Below the pieces are notes generated by a model. That model did no database searches and was not told the DNA's origin. It saw only the letters and a program-made list of their open reading frames with translations. A stretch of 64,000 bases of DNA from Bradyrhizobium iriomotense (GTDB lineage Bacteria > Pseudomonadota > Alphaproteobacteria > Rhizobiales > Xanthobacteraceae), in assembly GCF_030160715.1 (NCBI RefSeq), contig NZ_BSOW01000006.1:1-64000 (forward strand). Reading direction: 5' to 3'. Below, in pieces: positions 42,476 to 51,768 of the stretch. Within the stretch, counting starts at the first letter, position 1. Each line of letters opens with the position of its first letter. The translations under genes were made by a program, and so were the position numbers.

Positions 42476-45226
42476 GTGAAACGTTATCGACCGCATATTC
42501 TGGTTGTGGCTGCGCTTGCGGTCGTGCTGTCCACGGGATGGCACGGCGCGCTGCGCAGCGCGCTCACCGATTTTCGCTTCGCCTGGCAATCGCGCGAGGC
42601 GAGCGGCGATATTGCGGTGGTTGCGATCGATGCGGCATCGATCGACCGGATCGGCGTCTGGCCGTGGCCGCGGCGGCTGCATGCCGAACTCTTGCGCAAG
42701 CTCGAAAGCGCCGGTGTCCGCGATGTAGCCTTCGACGTCGATTTCAGCACACCGTCCGATCCTGCATCCGACCAGGCTTTCGTCGAGGCGCTGAGGGACG
42801 TCGGCGGTTCGACGATCCTGCCGTCCTTCAAGCAACCAGCACCGAATGGCGGCGCCATCCACATCAACCGCCCCCTGACTCCATTCGGCGAACAGTCATG
42901 GCCGGCCGTCGTCAATGTTACCGTGGAGTCCGATGGGCTGGTTCGACGGTATCCCTTCGGCGAGAAGCTCGGCGAGGAGTTCGTACCTTCGATGGCCGTG
43001 GTGCTCGCGGGGCAATATGCCAAGCGGAGCGCGCCGTTCCTGATCGATTTCTCGATCCGCGCGGCATCGATTCCGCGCGTCTCCTTTGCCGACGTGTTAA
43101 GCGGCGACGCCACAACCCTTGCCAAGCTGAAGGACAAGAAGGTCCTCGTCGGGGCCACCGCCCTCGAGCTCGGCGACCGCTTCAGCGTACCCAACGGCAG
43201 GGTCGCATCCGGTCCGGTGCTGCAGGCGCTGGCGGCGGAATCGATCCTTCAGCAGCGCACGCTGCGCTGGACCTCAGATATCGGCATGATCCTTGGCCTG
43301 GGCGCCCTGGCTTTGCTCATGATGTTCTCCTGGCGCCGGCTCGGTCCGGGAGTTCGGGTCGTGATCCTCGTTACGGCGGCGGCGGCAGTCGAGCTGGTTG
43401 CCGCCCTCGTGCAGCTGAAATGGCCGCTCGTCATCGACACGTCGCTGTTCCACATCGCAACCGTTGCCTATCTCACTGCGATCGCGCTCGACGAGATCGA
43501 TTTCCGCAGCCTGCTCGGTCGCATCGCCGAGAGCCGCTTCCATCGCATTGCGATGTCGCTCGGCGACGGCCTCGTCTGCACCGACGAGAACCACATGATC
43601 ACGGTGTGGAATCCCGGCGCGAGCGCGATCTTCGGCTACATGCCGGCGGAAATCATCGGCCGTCCCTTCGAAGCGCTGTGCGCGGCGGCGAGCGACGGCG
43701 CGGCCAAGCGCTTCTCGACGCGTGACGCTGCCCGCCAGGCGTTGCTGGTCCCGGGCGGCGCCGTCGTCGTCGAATTCGAGGGACGGCGCAAGACCGGCGA
43801 GGTGTTTCCGGTCGAGGCCAGCTTCTCGGGTTGGCAAGGCACCGATGGCTTCCAGTATGGCGCGATCCTGCGCGACATCTCGGTCCGCAAGCGCGAGGCC
43901 GAACGCGTGAAATATCTCGCCGAACACGACTCGCTCACGGGCCTTGCCAACCGCAACACGCTGCATACGGGGCTTGTCAGCCTGGTCGCCGCGGCGGAGC
44001 GGCAGTCGCACGAGGTCGCGCTCCTGGTGTTGGGCCTCGACGGCTTCCAGCGGATCAACGATATGCTCGGCCATGCCGCCGGCGATCTCGTGTTGCGGGC
44101 GGTGGCCGAGCGGTTACGTGCAGAAGTGGACGACAAGGCGATCATCGCGCGGCTCAGCGGAGACGAGTTCGCGATCGCCATTGACTGCGCCGAGGCCGAT
44201 GAGCCGATCTCGGAGTTTGCCGATCGTATCGCCCGCGCGTTCGAGCTCCCGCTCACTGCCGGCACGCGCCAGCATCGCGTCAGGATCAGCGTCGGGATCG
44301 CAGTCTATCCGGACGGCGGACGCAATGTCGACGACCTCCTGGGCAATGCCCATCTCGCGCTATGCAGGGCAAAGATGATCCGGCGCGGCAGTCATGTGAT
44401 CTTCGAGAGCGCCATCAGGCTGGAGCTGGAGACCAGGCTGACGCTGGAGAGCGAACTGGCGCAGGCCGCAGATCGCAACGAGTTCGAATTGTTCTACCAG
44501 CCGCAGGTTCGCCTGGTTGATGGCGCGCTCCTCGGTGCCGAAGCGCTGATCCGCTGGCGTCATCCTATGCGCGGTTATGTCTCGCCGGCCGAGTTCATGC
44601 CTGTCGTCAACACGTCAGCGCTCTCGGAACGGATCGCCGGCTGGGTGATGGAGACGGCGTGCAAACAGGCGCGGGCATGGGAATTGCTCGGTAACAACGT
44701 TCGCGTCGCGATCAATCTCTCCCCATCGCAGCTGCACTCGGGGGATCTCGCTCATTCAGTCTCCGAATTGCTTGCCGCCACCGGCCTTACGCCATCGCTG
44801 CTCGAACTCGAGGTGACCGAGGACATCCTGTTGCTGGACGAGGCGCGGGTGCTCGACATGTTCAAGCGGATCCAGGAACTCGGCGTCCGCGTGCTGTTCG
44901 ACGATTTTGGTACCGGTTACGCGAGCCTCAGCTATCTGAAGAAGTTTCCGCTGGACGGGCTCAAGATCGACCGCTCCTTCGTGCTCGATCTGCTCGCCGA
45001 TTCCGACGATGCTGCGATCGTCAGCTCGACGGTAGGGCTAAGCAAGCAGCTCGGCCTCTCCGTGATTGCCGAGGGTATCGAGAACCGCGCCACGGCCGAC
45101 TTCCTGGTCAGCATGGGATGCGAGGAAGGGCAGGGCTATTTCTTCGGCCGCCCGATGCCGGCTGCTGAGTTCGAACGACAATTCCTGACGGTGCAAGACG
45201 TCCGGGTGGCGGTTGGCGCCGCCTAA
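42476..45226 (+). CDS. CHASE2-PAS-GGDEF-EAL c-di-GMP signalling protein
   Basis: About 916 residues. An N-terminal membrane segment, then a periplasmic CHASE2 sensor (DIAVVAIDAASIDRIGVWPW, DVAFDVDFSTPSD) to ~260, three membrane segments (~265-345), a PAS domain (VWNPGASAIFGYMPAEIIG), GGDEF (RLSGDEFAIA, a tolerated SGDEF variant) and EAL (GAEALIRWRHP, DDFGTGYASL, KIDRSFV, IAEGIE). EAL residues are intact, so phosphodiesterase activity is expected; no RxxD inhibitory site is evident. Start GTG 42476 with GGGGGGAT upstream; GTG 42461 is possible. FecR-CHASE2 neighbours suggest envelope sensing. Confidence 0.88.
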   Translation: MKRYRPHILVVAALAVVLSTGWHGALRSALTDFRFAWQSREASGDIAVVAIDAASIDRIGVWPWPRRLHAELLRKLESAGVRDVAFDVDFSTPSDPASDQAFVEALRDVGGSTILPSFKQPAPNGGAIHINRPLTPFGEQSWPAVVNVTVESDGLVRRYPFGEKLGEEFVPSMAVVLAGQYAKRSAPFLIDFSIRAASIPRVSFADVLSGDATTLAKLKDKKVLVGATALELGDRFSVPNGRVASGPVLQALAAESILQQRTLRWTSDIGMILGLGALALLMMFSWRRLGPGVRVVILVTAAAAVELVAALVQLKWPLVIDTSLFHIATVAYLTAIALDEIDFRSLLGRIAESRFHRIAMSLGDGLVCTDENHMITVWNPGASAIFGYMPAEIIGRPFEALCAAASDGAAKRFSTRDAARQALLVPGGAVVVEFEGRRKTGEVFPVEASFSGWQGTDGFQYGAILRDISVRKREAERVKYLAEHDSLTGLANRNTLHTGLVSLVAAAERQSHEVALLVLGLDGFQRINDMLGHAAGDLVLRAVAERLRAEVDDKAIIARLSGDEFAIAIDCAEADEPISEFADRIARAFELPLTAGTRQHRVRISVGIAVYPDGGRNVDDLLGNAHLALCRAKMIRRGSHVIFESAIRLELETRLTLESELAQAADRNEFELFYQPQVRLVDGALLGAEALIRWRHPMRGYVSPAEFMPVVNTSALSERIAGWVMETACKQARAWELLGNNVRVAINLSPSQLHSGDLAHSVSELLAATGLTPSLLELEVTEDILLLDEARVLDMFKRIQELGVRVLFDDFGTGYASLSYLKKFPLDGLKIDRSFVLDLLADSDDAAIVSSTVGLSKQLGLSVIAEGIENRATADFLVSMGCEEGQGYFFGRPMPAAEFERQFLTVQDVRVAVGAA

Positions 45227-45279
45227 GCGCGGCGCGTGGCCGTAAAGACAATCCCGCCCAAATCTGTATCATAGGTCGC

Positions 45280-46467
45280 GTGCGACACGCCCGTCGTGTG
45301 GGGCTCATCGAGACCGTGACCAATGATCAGCCGAAGGTGGCCAAGTCCGCACCTCTGCACGATCAGAAGGGCCGTCGCGATTTGCGTTTGGACATCTGTC
45401 GCGGGCTGGCGCTGTGGTTCATCTTCATCGATCACATCCCGGACAATTCGTTGGCATGGCTGACGCTGCGCAATTACGGCTTCAGCGATACCACCGAGGT
45501 GTTCGTCTTCGTCTCCGGCTATACCTGCATGCTGGCCTATGGCGGTGCCCTGCCGGAGCAGGGATGGCTCACGGTGATCGCCCGGGCGCTACGGCGCAGT
45601 TTCGAAATCTACTGTGCATTCCTGCTGCTGTTCGTCGCCTATGTTGCCCTGGTATGGCTCGTCGGCGGTGGCGAGCGGTACGTCGACGAAACCAACACGG
45701 GCTTCTTCTTCAAGGACCCTGGCGCGGCGCTCGTGCATGCGGCGATGCTGCAATATACGCCCGTCAATACCGACATCCTGCCGACCTTCGTGCTGCTGCA
45801 TCTCGCATTTCCCCTGCTGCTGTGGCTTCTGATCCGCATCCCCACGACGACGCTGGCCGCTTCGTTTCTCGTGTATCTGATGGTCCAGCTCCGGAGCTGG
45901 CATGTGCCGGCATGGCCGACGGGGGAGCTCTACTTCAATCCGTTCGCGTTCCAGCTCCTGTTTGTGATCGGCGCCTGGTATGCCGGCGGCGGCGGTAACA
46001 TGATCAGACCGCTCGCGCGGTCGCGGGTGACCCTGGTGGTTGCGCTGCTCTATCTGCTGTTCAGCCTTGTCATCGCCTTGAGCTGGCAGTTCGATGTGCT
46101 GAAGCTGTTGATCCCGGACGATGTCTCTGGATGGATCTATCCGATCTACAAGAGCCACCTGGCGCCGGTGCGCCTGTTGCACTTCCTCGCGCTGGCCGTC
46201 GTGGTTTCGCAGCTCACGCTGCGGAAGGGTCGCCTAGGTGTGCCGTCGCTTGCGATCGCGATGATCCGCTGTGGTGAGAACTCGCTTTCGATGTATTGCC
46301 TGGGAGTCCTGCTGTCCTTTATCGGTCAGGTCATCCTCAGCGATGTTTCCGGCGGCTTCGTCGCGCAACTTTGGGTCAGCGTTGCCGGCATCGCGGTGAT
46401 GATCGTCGCTGCCACGCTGGCGACATGGGAGGCCCAACTCGACCGGCGGGGACCAAAGCTATTCTAG
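45280..46467 (+). CDS. opgC: OpgC-type membrane acyltransferase
   Basis: About 395 residues with ~10 membrane segments. RDLRLDICRGLALWFIFIDH and FSDTTEVFVFVSGYTCMLAY are the OpgC-protein signature. The family succinylates osmoregulated periplasmic glucans, which matter in rhizobial envelopes and symbiosis. Start is uncertain: GTG codons at 45280, 45298 and 45316 are in frame and no ATG is close. Follows the CHASE2 protein on the same strand; no glucan synthase is nearby. Confidence 0.83.
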   Translation: MRHARRVGLIETVTNDQPKVAKSAPLHDQKGRRDLRLDICRGLALWFIFIDHIPDNSLAWLTLRNYGFSDTTEVFVFVSGYTCMLAYGGALPEQGWLTVIARALRRSFEIYCAFLLLFVAYVALVWLVGGGERYVDETNTGFFFKDPGAALVHAAMLQYTPVNTDILPTFVLLHLAFPLLLWLLIRIPTTTLAASFLVYLMVQLRSWHVPAWPTGELYFNPFAFQLLFVIGAWYAGGGGNMIRPLARSRVTLVVALLYLLFSLVIALSWQFDVLKLLIPDDVSGWIYPIYKSHLAPVRLLHFLALAVVVSQLTLRKGRLGVPSLAIAMIRCGENSLSMYCLGVLLSFIGQVILSDVSGGFVAQLWVSVAGIAVMIVAATLATWEAQLDRRGPKLF

Positions 46468-46469
46468 CG

Positions 46470-46718
46470 CTACCGCCTGCGTGCAACGGCGACGCCGAAC
46501 AGGAATGCGACGAAGAGACTCGCCAGCGGCGCCTCGCGCGTAATCGCAGCGACTGTCGAAAGCGGCTTTCCGGGCTTTCGCGCTTCTTCAATGGTCGCGG
46601 TCAGGCGATCCACAGCGGCATGCAGGCCGCCTGCGACCTCGCCGATCGTGCGCGAGACGTCGGTCGCCGCGTCGATCGCGCGCTCCGCCATGCCTGGCTG
46701 GGAAATGGGTTCCGGCAT
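46470..46718 (-). CDS. small membrane protein (DUF883-like)
   Basis: 82 residues. An amphipathic N-terminal part (AERAIDAATDVSRTIGEVAG) and one C-terminal membrane segment (APLASLFVAFLFGVAVARRR) resemble ElaB/YqjD/DUF883-type inner-membrane proteins. The ATG at 46718 is preferred over a TTG four codons upstream. Its stop is 2 bp from that of opgC on the other strand. Confidence 0.68.
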   Translation of the reverse strand: MPEPISQPGMAERAIDAATDVSRTIGEVAGGLHAAVDRLTATIEEARKPGKPLSTVAAITREAPLASLFVAFLFGVAVARRR

Positions 46719-46992
46719 GTCCACGCTCAAGGCTCAAGCCCTCCACACCCGCGAAACGGCTGGGACCGGCACCTTTGGCTATCCTCGCGAGCGCTCGTTT
46801 TGAACAGCGGGCCCGAAGACCTTTGGCTATCCGCGACTGGCGCCGTCTTGACGGCGGGTGCCGGCCTGCACTGAAAATGCCGTCGGCGGGGTTTTGTTCC
46901 TGCAAGGTCGGCGGGCGACAGCAACGGATCCGGGAAACGACGGATGCGAATCTCTGTTAGGCTGACGCCTCAGCGCAGACCTGATCAGGGAG

Positions 46993-47976
46993 ATGGTCGT
47001 GACCGATCGCACAACGTCGGATCGAACCAGGCGCATTGCGTTGCTCGGCGCTCCCATCGATATGGGGGCTTCGCAGCGCGGGACGCTGATGGGCCCTGCG
47101 GCCTTGCGGACCGCTGGCCTTGCGACCTTGCTGGAAAGTCTCGACTTCGAGGTCGTCGATCATGGCGACCTTTGGGTCGCCGGCATTCCCGATCCAAGCG
47201 ACGAGCCGCCGCAGAACGCCAATCACTACCGCGAGATCCAGCGCTGGACGCGCCTGCTGAGCCATCGTGCCCACGACGTCGCGAAGAGCGGGGCGGTCCC
47301 GATCTTTCTCGGCGGCGATCACACGCTGTCGATGGGCTCGGTCAATGCCATGGCGCGTCATTGGCAAGAGCGCGGGCGCAAACTGTTCGTGCTTTGGCTC
47401 GACGCGCATGCCGACTACAACACGCCGGCGACGACGATCACGGCGAACATGCATGGCATGTCCGCGGCATTTTTGTGCGGGGAGCCCGGGCTCGACGGGC
47501 TGCTCGGCAAGGAACCGCGCGCCTCGATCGATCCCGGCCAGCTCGAGCTGTTCGGCACGCGCTCGATCGACAAGCTCGAGAAGGAGCTGATGCGCACGCG
47601 GCGCATCCGCGTCGCCGACATGCGCCAGATCGACGAGTTCGGCGTCGCCGTCCTGATCCGGCGCCTCATCGAGCGGGTGAAGGAAAGCGACGGCGTGCTG
47701 CATGTCAGCTTCGACGTCGATTTCCTCGATCCCTCCGTAGCCCCCGGTGTCGGTACCACGGTGCCGGGCGGGGCGACCTATCGTGAGGCGCATCTCATCA
47801 TGGAGCTGCTGCACGATTCCGGGCTCGTCCGCTCCGTCGACATCGTCGAGCTCAACCCGTTCCTGGACGAGCGCGGGCGCACTGCGCGCACCGCGGTCGA
47901 GCTGATCGGCAGCCTCTTCGGCCAACAGATCGCGGACCGCCCCACGCCGAGCAACGCGATCTCGTCGGCGGAATGA
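46993..47976 (+). CDS. rocF: arginase
   Basis: 327 residues of the ureohydrolase family. The dimanganese ligands are all present: GGDH at 107-110, DAHADYNT, and SFDVDFLDP. VPGGATYREAHL and DIVELNPFLDERGRTA fit the arginase branch better than agmatinase. Cytoplasmic conversion of arginine to ornithine and urea. CAGGGAG precedes the ATG. No ornithine aminotransferase or cyclodeaminase is adjacent in the window. Confidence 0.88.
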   Translation: MVVTDRTTSDRTRRIALLGAPIDMGASQRGTLMGPAALRTAGLATLLESLDFEVVDHGDLWVAGIPDPSDEPPQNANHYREIQRWTRLLSHRAHDVAKSGAVPIFLGGDHTLSMGSVNAMARHWQERGRKLFVLWLDAHADYNTPATTITANMHGMSAAFLCGEPGLDGLLGKEPRASIDPGQLELFGTRSIDKLEKELMRTRRIRVADMRQIDEFGVAVLIRRLIERVKESDGVLHVSFDVDFLDPSVAPGVGTTVPGGATYREAHLIMELLHDSGLVRSVDIVELNPFLDERGRTARTAVELIGSLFGQQIADRPTPSNAISSAE

Positions 47977-48130
47977 GGCGGCCGGCCGGGCTGCCCGAAA
48001 AGGAACTCCTCCCCCCGCAACGGGATTTAGATCAGCTTCGACTGAAATCGCCTCCTTTTGAAACGTTGCTGAATTGCCAAGCGCGCCGCCGCGGGATTTC
48101 ATGCCGCGCGGCTGCAACGGAGGATCGCTG

Positions 48131-49393
48131 ATGGCCAAGGACAAGGATGCCGGGGCGGCCACGCGTCGGCGCTTTCTTCGCGATGGCGGCGTCGCGCTGG
48201 GCGGTGCAATTCTCGGCGGCGGTGCGGGCGCCGTGACCGCCAAGGCGGACAATCTGCCGCCCGAGATTCCGGAATGGATGAAGGCGCCAGGCGAGCCGAT
48301 GGGCAGTCAGCCCTATGGGACGCCGTCGCCGTTCGAGAAGGGTGTCGTCAAGAACATCTCGAAAAACCTCAAGCAGTACATCTCTGCGTCGAGCCGGACA
48401 CCGTTGCAGGAGCTCGACGGCATCATCACGCCGAACGGGCTGTTCTACGAGCGCCATCATGGTGGCGTGCCGACGATCGACCCGGCGCAGCACCGCCTGA
48501 TGCTTCATGGCCTGGTCGAACGTCCCCTGATCTTCACCGTGGACGATCTGCGGCGCTTTCCGTCGCAGTCGCGCATCCACTTCCTCGAATGCTCGGGCAA
48601 TCCCGGCTACACGAAACCCTACGGCAAGACCGCCTCTGACCTCGTGGGCCTCGTCAGTTGTGCCGAATGGACCGGCGTGAGCCTGAAGCTCGTGCTGGAG
48701 GAAGCCGGTCTCAAGCCCGAGGCCAAGTGGGTGGTGGCCGAAGGCGCCGACGCCGCGGCGCTGACGCGCAGCATCCCGATCGAGAAATGCCTCGACGATG
48801 CCATGCTGGTCTACAGCCAGAACGGCGAGCGGTTGCGGCCGCAGCAAGGCTATCCGCTGCGGCTCTTCCTGCCGGGCTTCGAAGGCAACATGAGCGTGAA
48901 ATGGCTGCGGCGCCTGCACGTGACCTCGGAGCCCGCCTATTCGCGCGAGGAGACCTCGAAATACACGGATCTATTGCCTGACGGCACCGCGCGCGAGTTC
49001 TCTTTCTACATGGAGGCCAAATCGATCATCACGCGTCCTTCCGGCGGACAGCGCCTCGACGTTTCAGGCTTTCACGAGATCACCGGCATTGCCTGGAGCG
49101 GGCACGGCAAGATCGTCCGTGTCGAGGTGTCCGTCGATGACGGCAGGAGCTGGCAGTCAGCGCAATTGCAGGAGCCGGTGCTGACGCGTGCGTTGACGCG
49201 CTTCCGCTTTCCGTGGCGATGGGACGGCAAGGCCGCCGTGATCCAGAGCCGTGCCATCGACGAGACCGGCTACGTCCAGCCGACGCTTGCCGAACTGCTG
49301 GCCGTGCGCGGCGAAAACTATTTCTACCACAACAACGCGATCTGGCCCTGGCGCATCGCAGACAGCGGAGAGGTGACCAATGCGCTGGCGTGA
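48131..49393 (+). CDS. soxC: sulfite oxidase-family molybdoprotein, SoxC-like
   Basis: 420 residues. A Tat signal (TRRRFLRDGGVALGGA) exports the folded protein to the periplasm. The Mo-pterin domain has the ligating cysteine in HFLECSGNPGY, and a C-terminal dimerisation domain follows from ~300. SoxC forms sulfane dehydrogenase with the cytochrome SoxD. The ATG at 48131 has GGAGGAT upstream; a longer frame is unlikely. It overlaps the next gene by 14 bp. The rest of the sox genes are not in the window, so a stand-alone sulfite dehydrogenase is also possible. Confidence 0.85.
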   Translation: MAKDKDAGAATRRRFLRDGGVALGGAILGGGAGAVTAKADNLPPEIPEWMKAPGEPMGSQPYGTPSPFEKGVVKNISKNLKQYISASSRTPLQELDGIITPNGLFYERHHGGVPTIDPAQHRLMLHGLVERPLIFTVDDLRRFPSQSRIHFLECSGNPGYTKPYGKTASDLVGLVSCAEWTGVSLKLVLEEAGLKPEAKWVVAEGADAAALTRSIPIEKCLDDAMLVYSQNGERLRPQQGYPLRLFLPGFEGNMSVKWLRRLHVTSEPAYSREETSKYTDLLPDGTAREFSFYMEAKSIITRPSGGQRLDVSGFHEITGIAWSGHGKIVRVEVSVDDGRSWQSAQLQEPVLTRALTRFRFPWRWDGKAAVIQSRAIDETGYVQPTLAELLAVRGENYFYHNNAIWPWRIADSGEVTNALA

Positions 49394-49919
49394 ATTCGGC
49401 GGCATCGCTGTCGCGATCATGTTGTGCGCGTGGACGACGGGCGCGCGGGCGCAAAGCCCTTACGGCATCGGACGGCCGGCCAGCCTCGCGGAGATCGCGG
49501 GCTGGAATATCGACATAGGACGCGATGGCAGCAATCTGCCCGAGGGACGCGGCACGGTCAGTCGGGGAGGCGAGGTGTTCGCCCAGCAATGCGCGTCCTG
49601 CCATGGCGACAAGGGCGAGGGCGGTTTGGGTGATCGGCTGGTTGGCGGGCAGGGGACGATCGGGACGGCGCGGCCAATCCGCACCGTCGGCAGCTACTGG
49701 CCTTACGCGACAACGCTGTTCGACTACATCCGCCGCGCCATGCCGCAGAACGCGCCGCAGTCGCTCAGCAATGACGACGTCTATGCGGTGTCGGCCTATA
49801 TCCTGAGCCTGAACGGACTGCTGGGCGCGGATGCGACGCTCGATGCGAAATCGCTGGCCGCGATCAGGATGCCGAACCGCGACAAGTTCGTCGGCGATGC
49901 GCGTCCCGACGTGAAGTGA
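49380..49919 (+). CDS. c-type cytochrome, short SoxD-like
   Basis: 179 residues. Signal peptide ending ARAQ, one haem motif CASCHGDKGEG, and a probable axial Met in RAMPQNAPQSLSNDD. It overlaps the soxC-like gene by 14 bp and should be its electron acceptor. It is half the size of classical di-haem SoxD, with only the N-terminal type haem domain, as in SorB/SoxD-like partners of sulfite dehydrogenases. Confidence 0.83.
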   Translation: MRWREFGGIAVAIMLCAWTTGARAQSPYGIGRPASLAEIAGWNIDIGRDGSNLPEGRGTVSRGGEVFAQQCASCHGDKGEGGLGDRLVGGQGTIGTARPIRTVGSYWPYATTLFDYIRRAMPQNAPQSLSNDDVYAVSAYILSLNGLLGADATLDAKSLAAIRMPNRDKFVGDARPDVK

Positions 49920-50023
49920 GCTTGCGGAGCGGGCCTTCAACGATCCATCTGCGGAACTTTCGCACCTAGCCTGAGTTAGCCGGGAGAATTCGCAAATCCA
50001 GCCGACGCGAGGCGCCGCCCTCC

Positions 50024-51310
50024 ATGACCGAGACCGCTCTTCCCGCAGCGCCAAGATCCCTTCGGATGGTGCTGAGGCGGCTGGGGCCCGGTCTGATCAC
50101 GGGGGCGGCCGACGACGATCCGTCGGGCATCGCCACCTATTCGCAGGCCGGCGCACAGTTCGGTTACGGCCTGCTGTGGACAGTGTTTCTCACCCTGCCG
50201 TTCATGATCGCAATCCAGCTCGTGAGCGCGCGGATCGGCCGGGTCACCGGCAAGGGGCTGGCGGCCAACGTCATGAAGCTCGCGCCGCGCTGGGCCGTGC
50301 TGGCGCTGGTCGGCATGCTGGTTGCCGCGAACACGTTCAACATCGCCGCCGACATCGCCGCGATGGCCGAGGCGCTCTCGCTCGTCATCGGCGGGCTGAA
50401 CCACGAGCACGCGCTGATCTTCGCGGCATCATCGACCCTGCTCCAGGTCTTCGTGCCCTATCGCCGCTACTCGCCGCTGCTGAAATTCCTGACGCTGTCG
50501 CTGTTCGCCTATGTCGCGACCGCCTTCACCGTGAAAATTCCCTGGAGCACGGCGCTGCTGGCGGCGGTCTGGCCGCAGGCCAATGTCAGCGCCGATTATT
50601 TCCTGATGGTGGTCGCCGTGCTCGGCACCACCATCAGCCCCTATCTCTTCTTCTGGCAGGCCTCCCAGGAGGTCGAGGAGATGAACCACAGACATCGCCG
50701 GCCCCTCGCGGAGGCGCCGCGCGCCGGGGATCCCGAGCTGACGCGGATCAGGACCGACACCACGCTCGGCATGCTGCTCTCGAACGGCATCGCCTTCTTC
50801 ATCATCCTGACCACGGCGTCCGTCTTGCACGCGAACGGCGTCACCAGGATCAACTCGGCGACGGAGGCCGCCGAAGCGCTGCGGCCGCTCGCCGGCGACT
50901 TCACCTTCCTGCTGTTCGCGCTGGGCATCATCGGTACGGGCCTCCTGGCGATCCCGGTGCTGGCGGGCTCGGCCGCTTATGGCGTCGCGGAGATCTTCGG
51001 ATGGCGCGCCACGCTGCAGGCGAAGCCCGACGAGGCCATCGGCTTCTACACGATCATCGCGGCCGCCACCGTGATCGGCTTCTCGCTCGGCTTCACCGGC
51101 ATCGATTCCATCCACATGCTGGTGTGGAGCGCGGTGCTGAACGGCATCGTCGCCGTCCCCATCATGGCGATGATGATGCTGATCGTCTCGAACGCGCAGC
51201 TGATGGGCCGGTTCAGGGCGCGGCGATGGCTGATCGTGCTCGGCTGGCTCGGCACCGCGCTGATGGCGCTCGCGGTCGTGGCGCTGCTCGGCTCGTCCGT
51301 CGTTGCTTGA
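50024..51310 (+). CDS. Nramp-related transporter with non-canonical metal site
   Basis: 428 residues, ~11 membrane segments. GPGLITGAADDDPSGIATYS is the first-helix signature, with DPSG in place of DPGN. In the sixth helix the sequence is TTISPYLFFWQASQE, lacking the MPH methionine that favours Mn/Fe over Ca/Mg. The substrate therefore cannot be assumed to be manganese or iron; NRMT-like magnesium transporters also lack it. No regulator or riboswitch is evident in the short upstream gap. Confidence 0.83.
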   Translation: MTETALPAAPRSLRMVLRRLGPGLITGAADDDPSGIATYSQAGAQFGYGLLWTVFLTLPFMIAIQLVSARIGRVTGKGLAANVMKLAPRWAVLALVGMLVAANTFNIAADIAAMAEALSLVIGGLNHEHALIFAASSTLLQVFVPYRRYSPLLKFLTLSLFAYVATAFTVKIPWSTALLAAVWPQANVSADYFLMVVAVLGTTISPYLFFWQASQEVEEMNHRHRRPLAEAPRAGDPELTRIRTDTTLGMLLSNGIAFFIILTTASVLHANGVTRINSATEAAEALRPLAGDFTFLLFALGIIGTGLLAIPVLAGSAAYGVAEIFGWRATLQAKPDEAIGFYTIIAAATVIGFSLGFTGIDSIHMLVWSAVLNGIVAVPIMAMMMLIVSNAQLMGRFRARRWLIVLGWLGTALMALAVVALLGSSVVA

Positions 51311-51323
51311 GGCGGCGCGCGGC

Positions 51324-51425
51324 TCAGTTCGAGGTCAGGGCCGCCGAAACCTGCGATGCGATGATGAAGGCCACGAACACGGCCGGCACGCTGATCAGTC
51401 TCAGAAACTGGTCTACCGAAAGCAT
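51324..51425 (-). CDS. candidate 33-residue membrane peptide
   Basis: ATG 51425 with GGGGGATGACAG upstream. The peptide begins MLSVDQFLRLISVPAVFVAF and continues IIASQVSAALTSN, a single hydrophobic helix. Too short for family recognition. Confidence 0.38.
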   Translation of the reverse strand: MLSVDQFLRLISVPAVFVAFIIASQVSAALTSN

Positions 51426-51469
51426 CTGTCATCCCCCAAGGACAATGCGCCTTCGCGAACCGTGCGCCC

Positions 51470-51580
51470 TTACTCAACCCTCTGCACGATTTGCTGGTCG
51501 GCCGTGAGAATCTGGTCGGAAACGGCTGCCCCACCCAGAGTGAGCAGCGCCAGAATCGAGATAACGGCCAAGGCTTGCAT
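51470..51580 (-). CDS. candidate 36-residue exported or membrane peptide
   Basis: ATG 51580. A hydrophobic start (MQALAVISILALLTLGGAAV) followed by a polar tail (SDQILTADQQIVQRVE). Weak ribosome site. It sits 44 bp upstream of the other mini-ORF on the same strand. Confidence 0.33.
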   Translation of the reverse strand: MQALAVISILALLTLGGAAVSDQILTADQQIVQRVE

Positions 51581-51768
51581 GGGGCTGATGCTTGGGTCCG
51601 ATTGTGGCCAAAAGTGCGAGATACCGGCACGATTTCGCGGCGGTCCCGGGATAGATCGTGGCTATCCCCAGCCTTGTCCGGTGGCTTCTTTCGCGCCGCA
51701 ACGACGCCGATGCATGGGGCTTCCGCGCTTCCTGCCGCTTCACGGGTGCTGGCCGTTGGCTTAACAAG

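Noticed and set aside
43274..44074. 266-residue minus-strand frame inside the CHASE2-GGDEF-EAL gene
   Set aside because: Shadow frame. The opposite strand carries PAS and GGDEF motifs at the same place.
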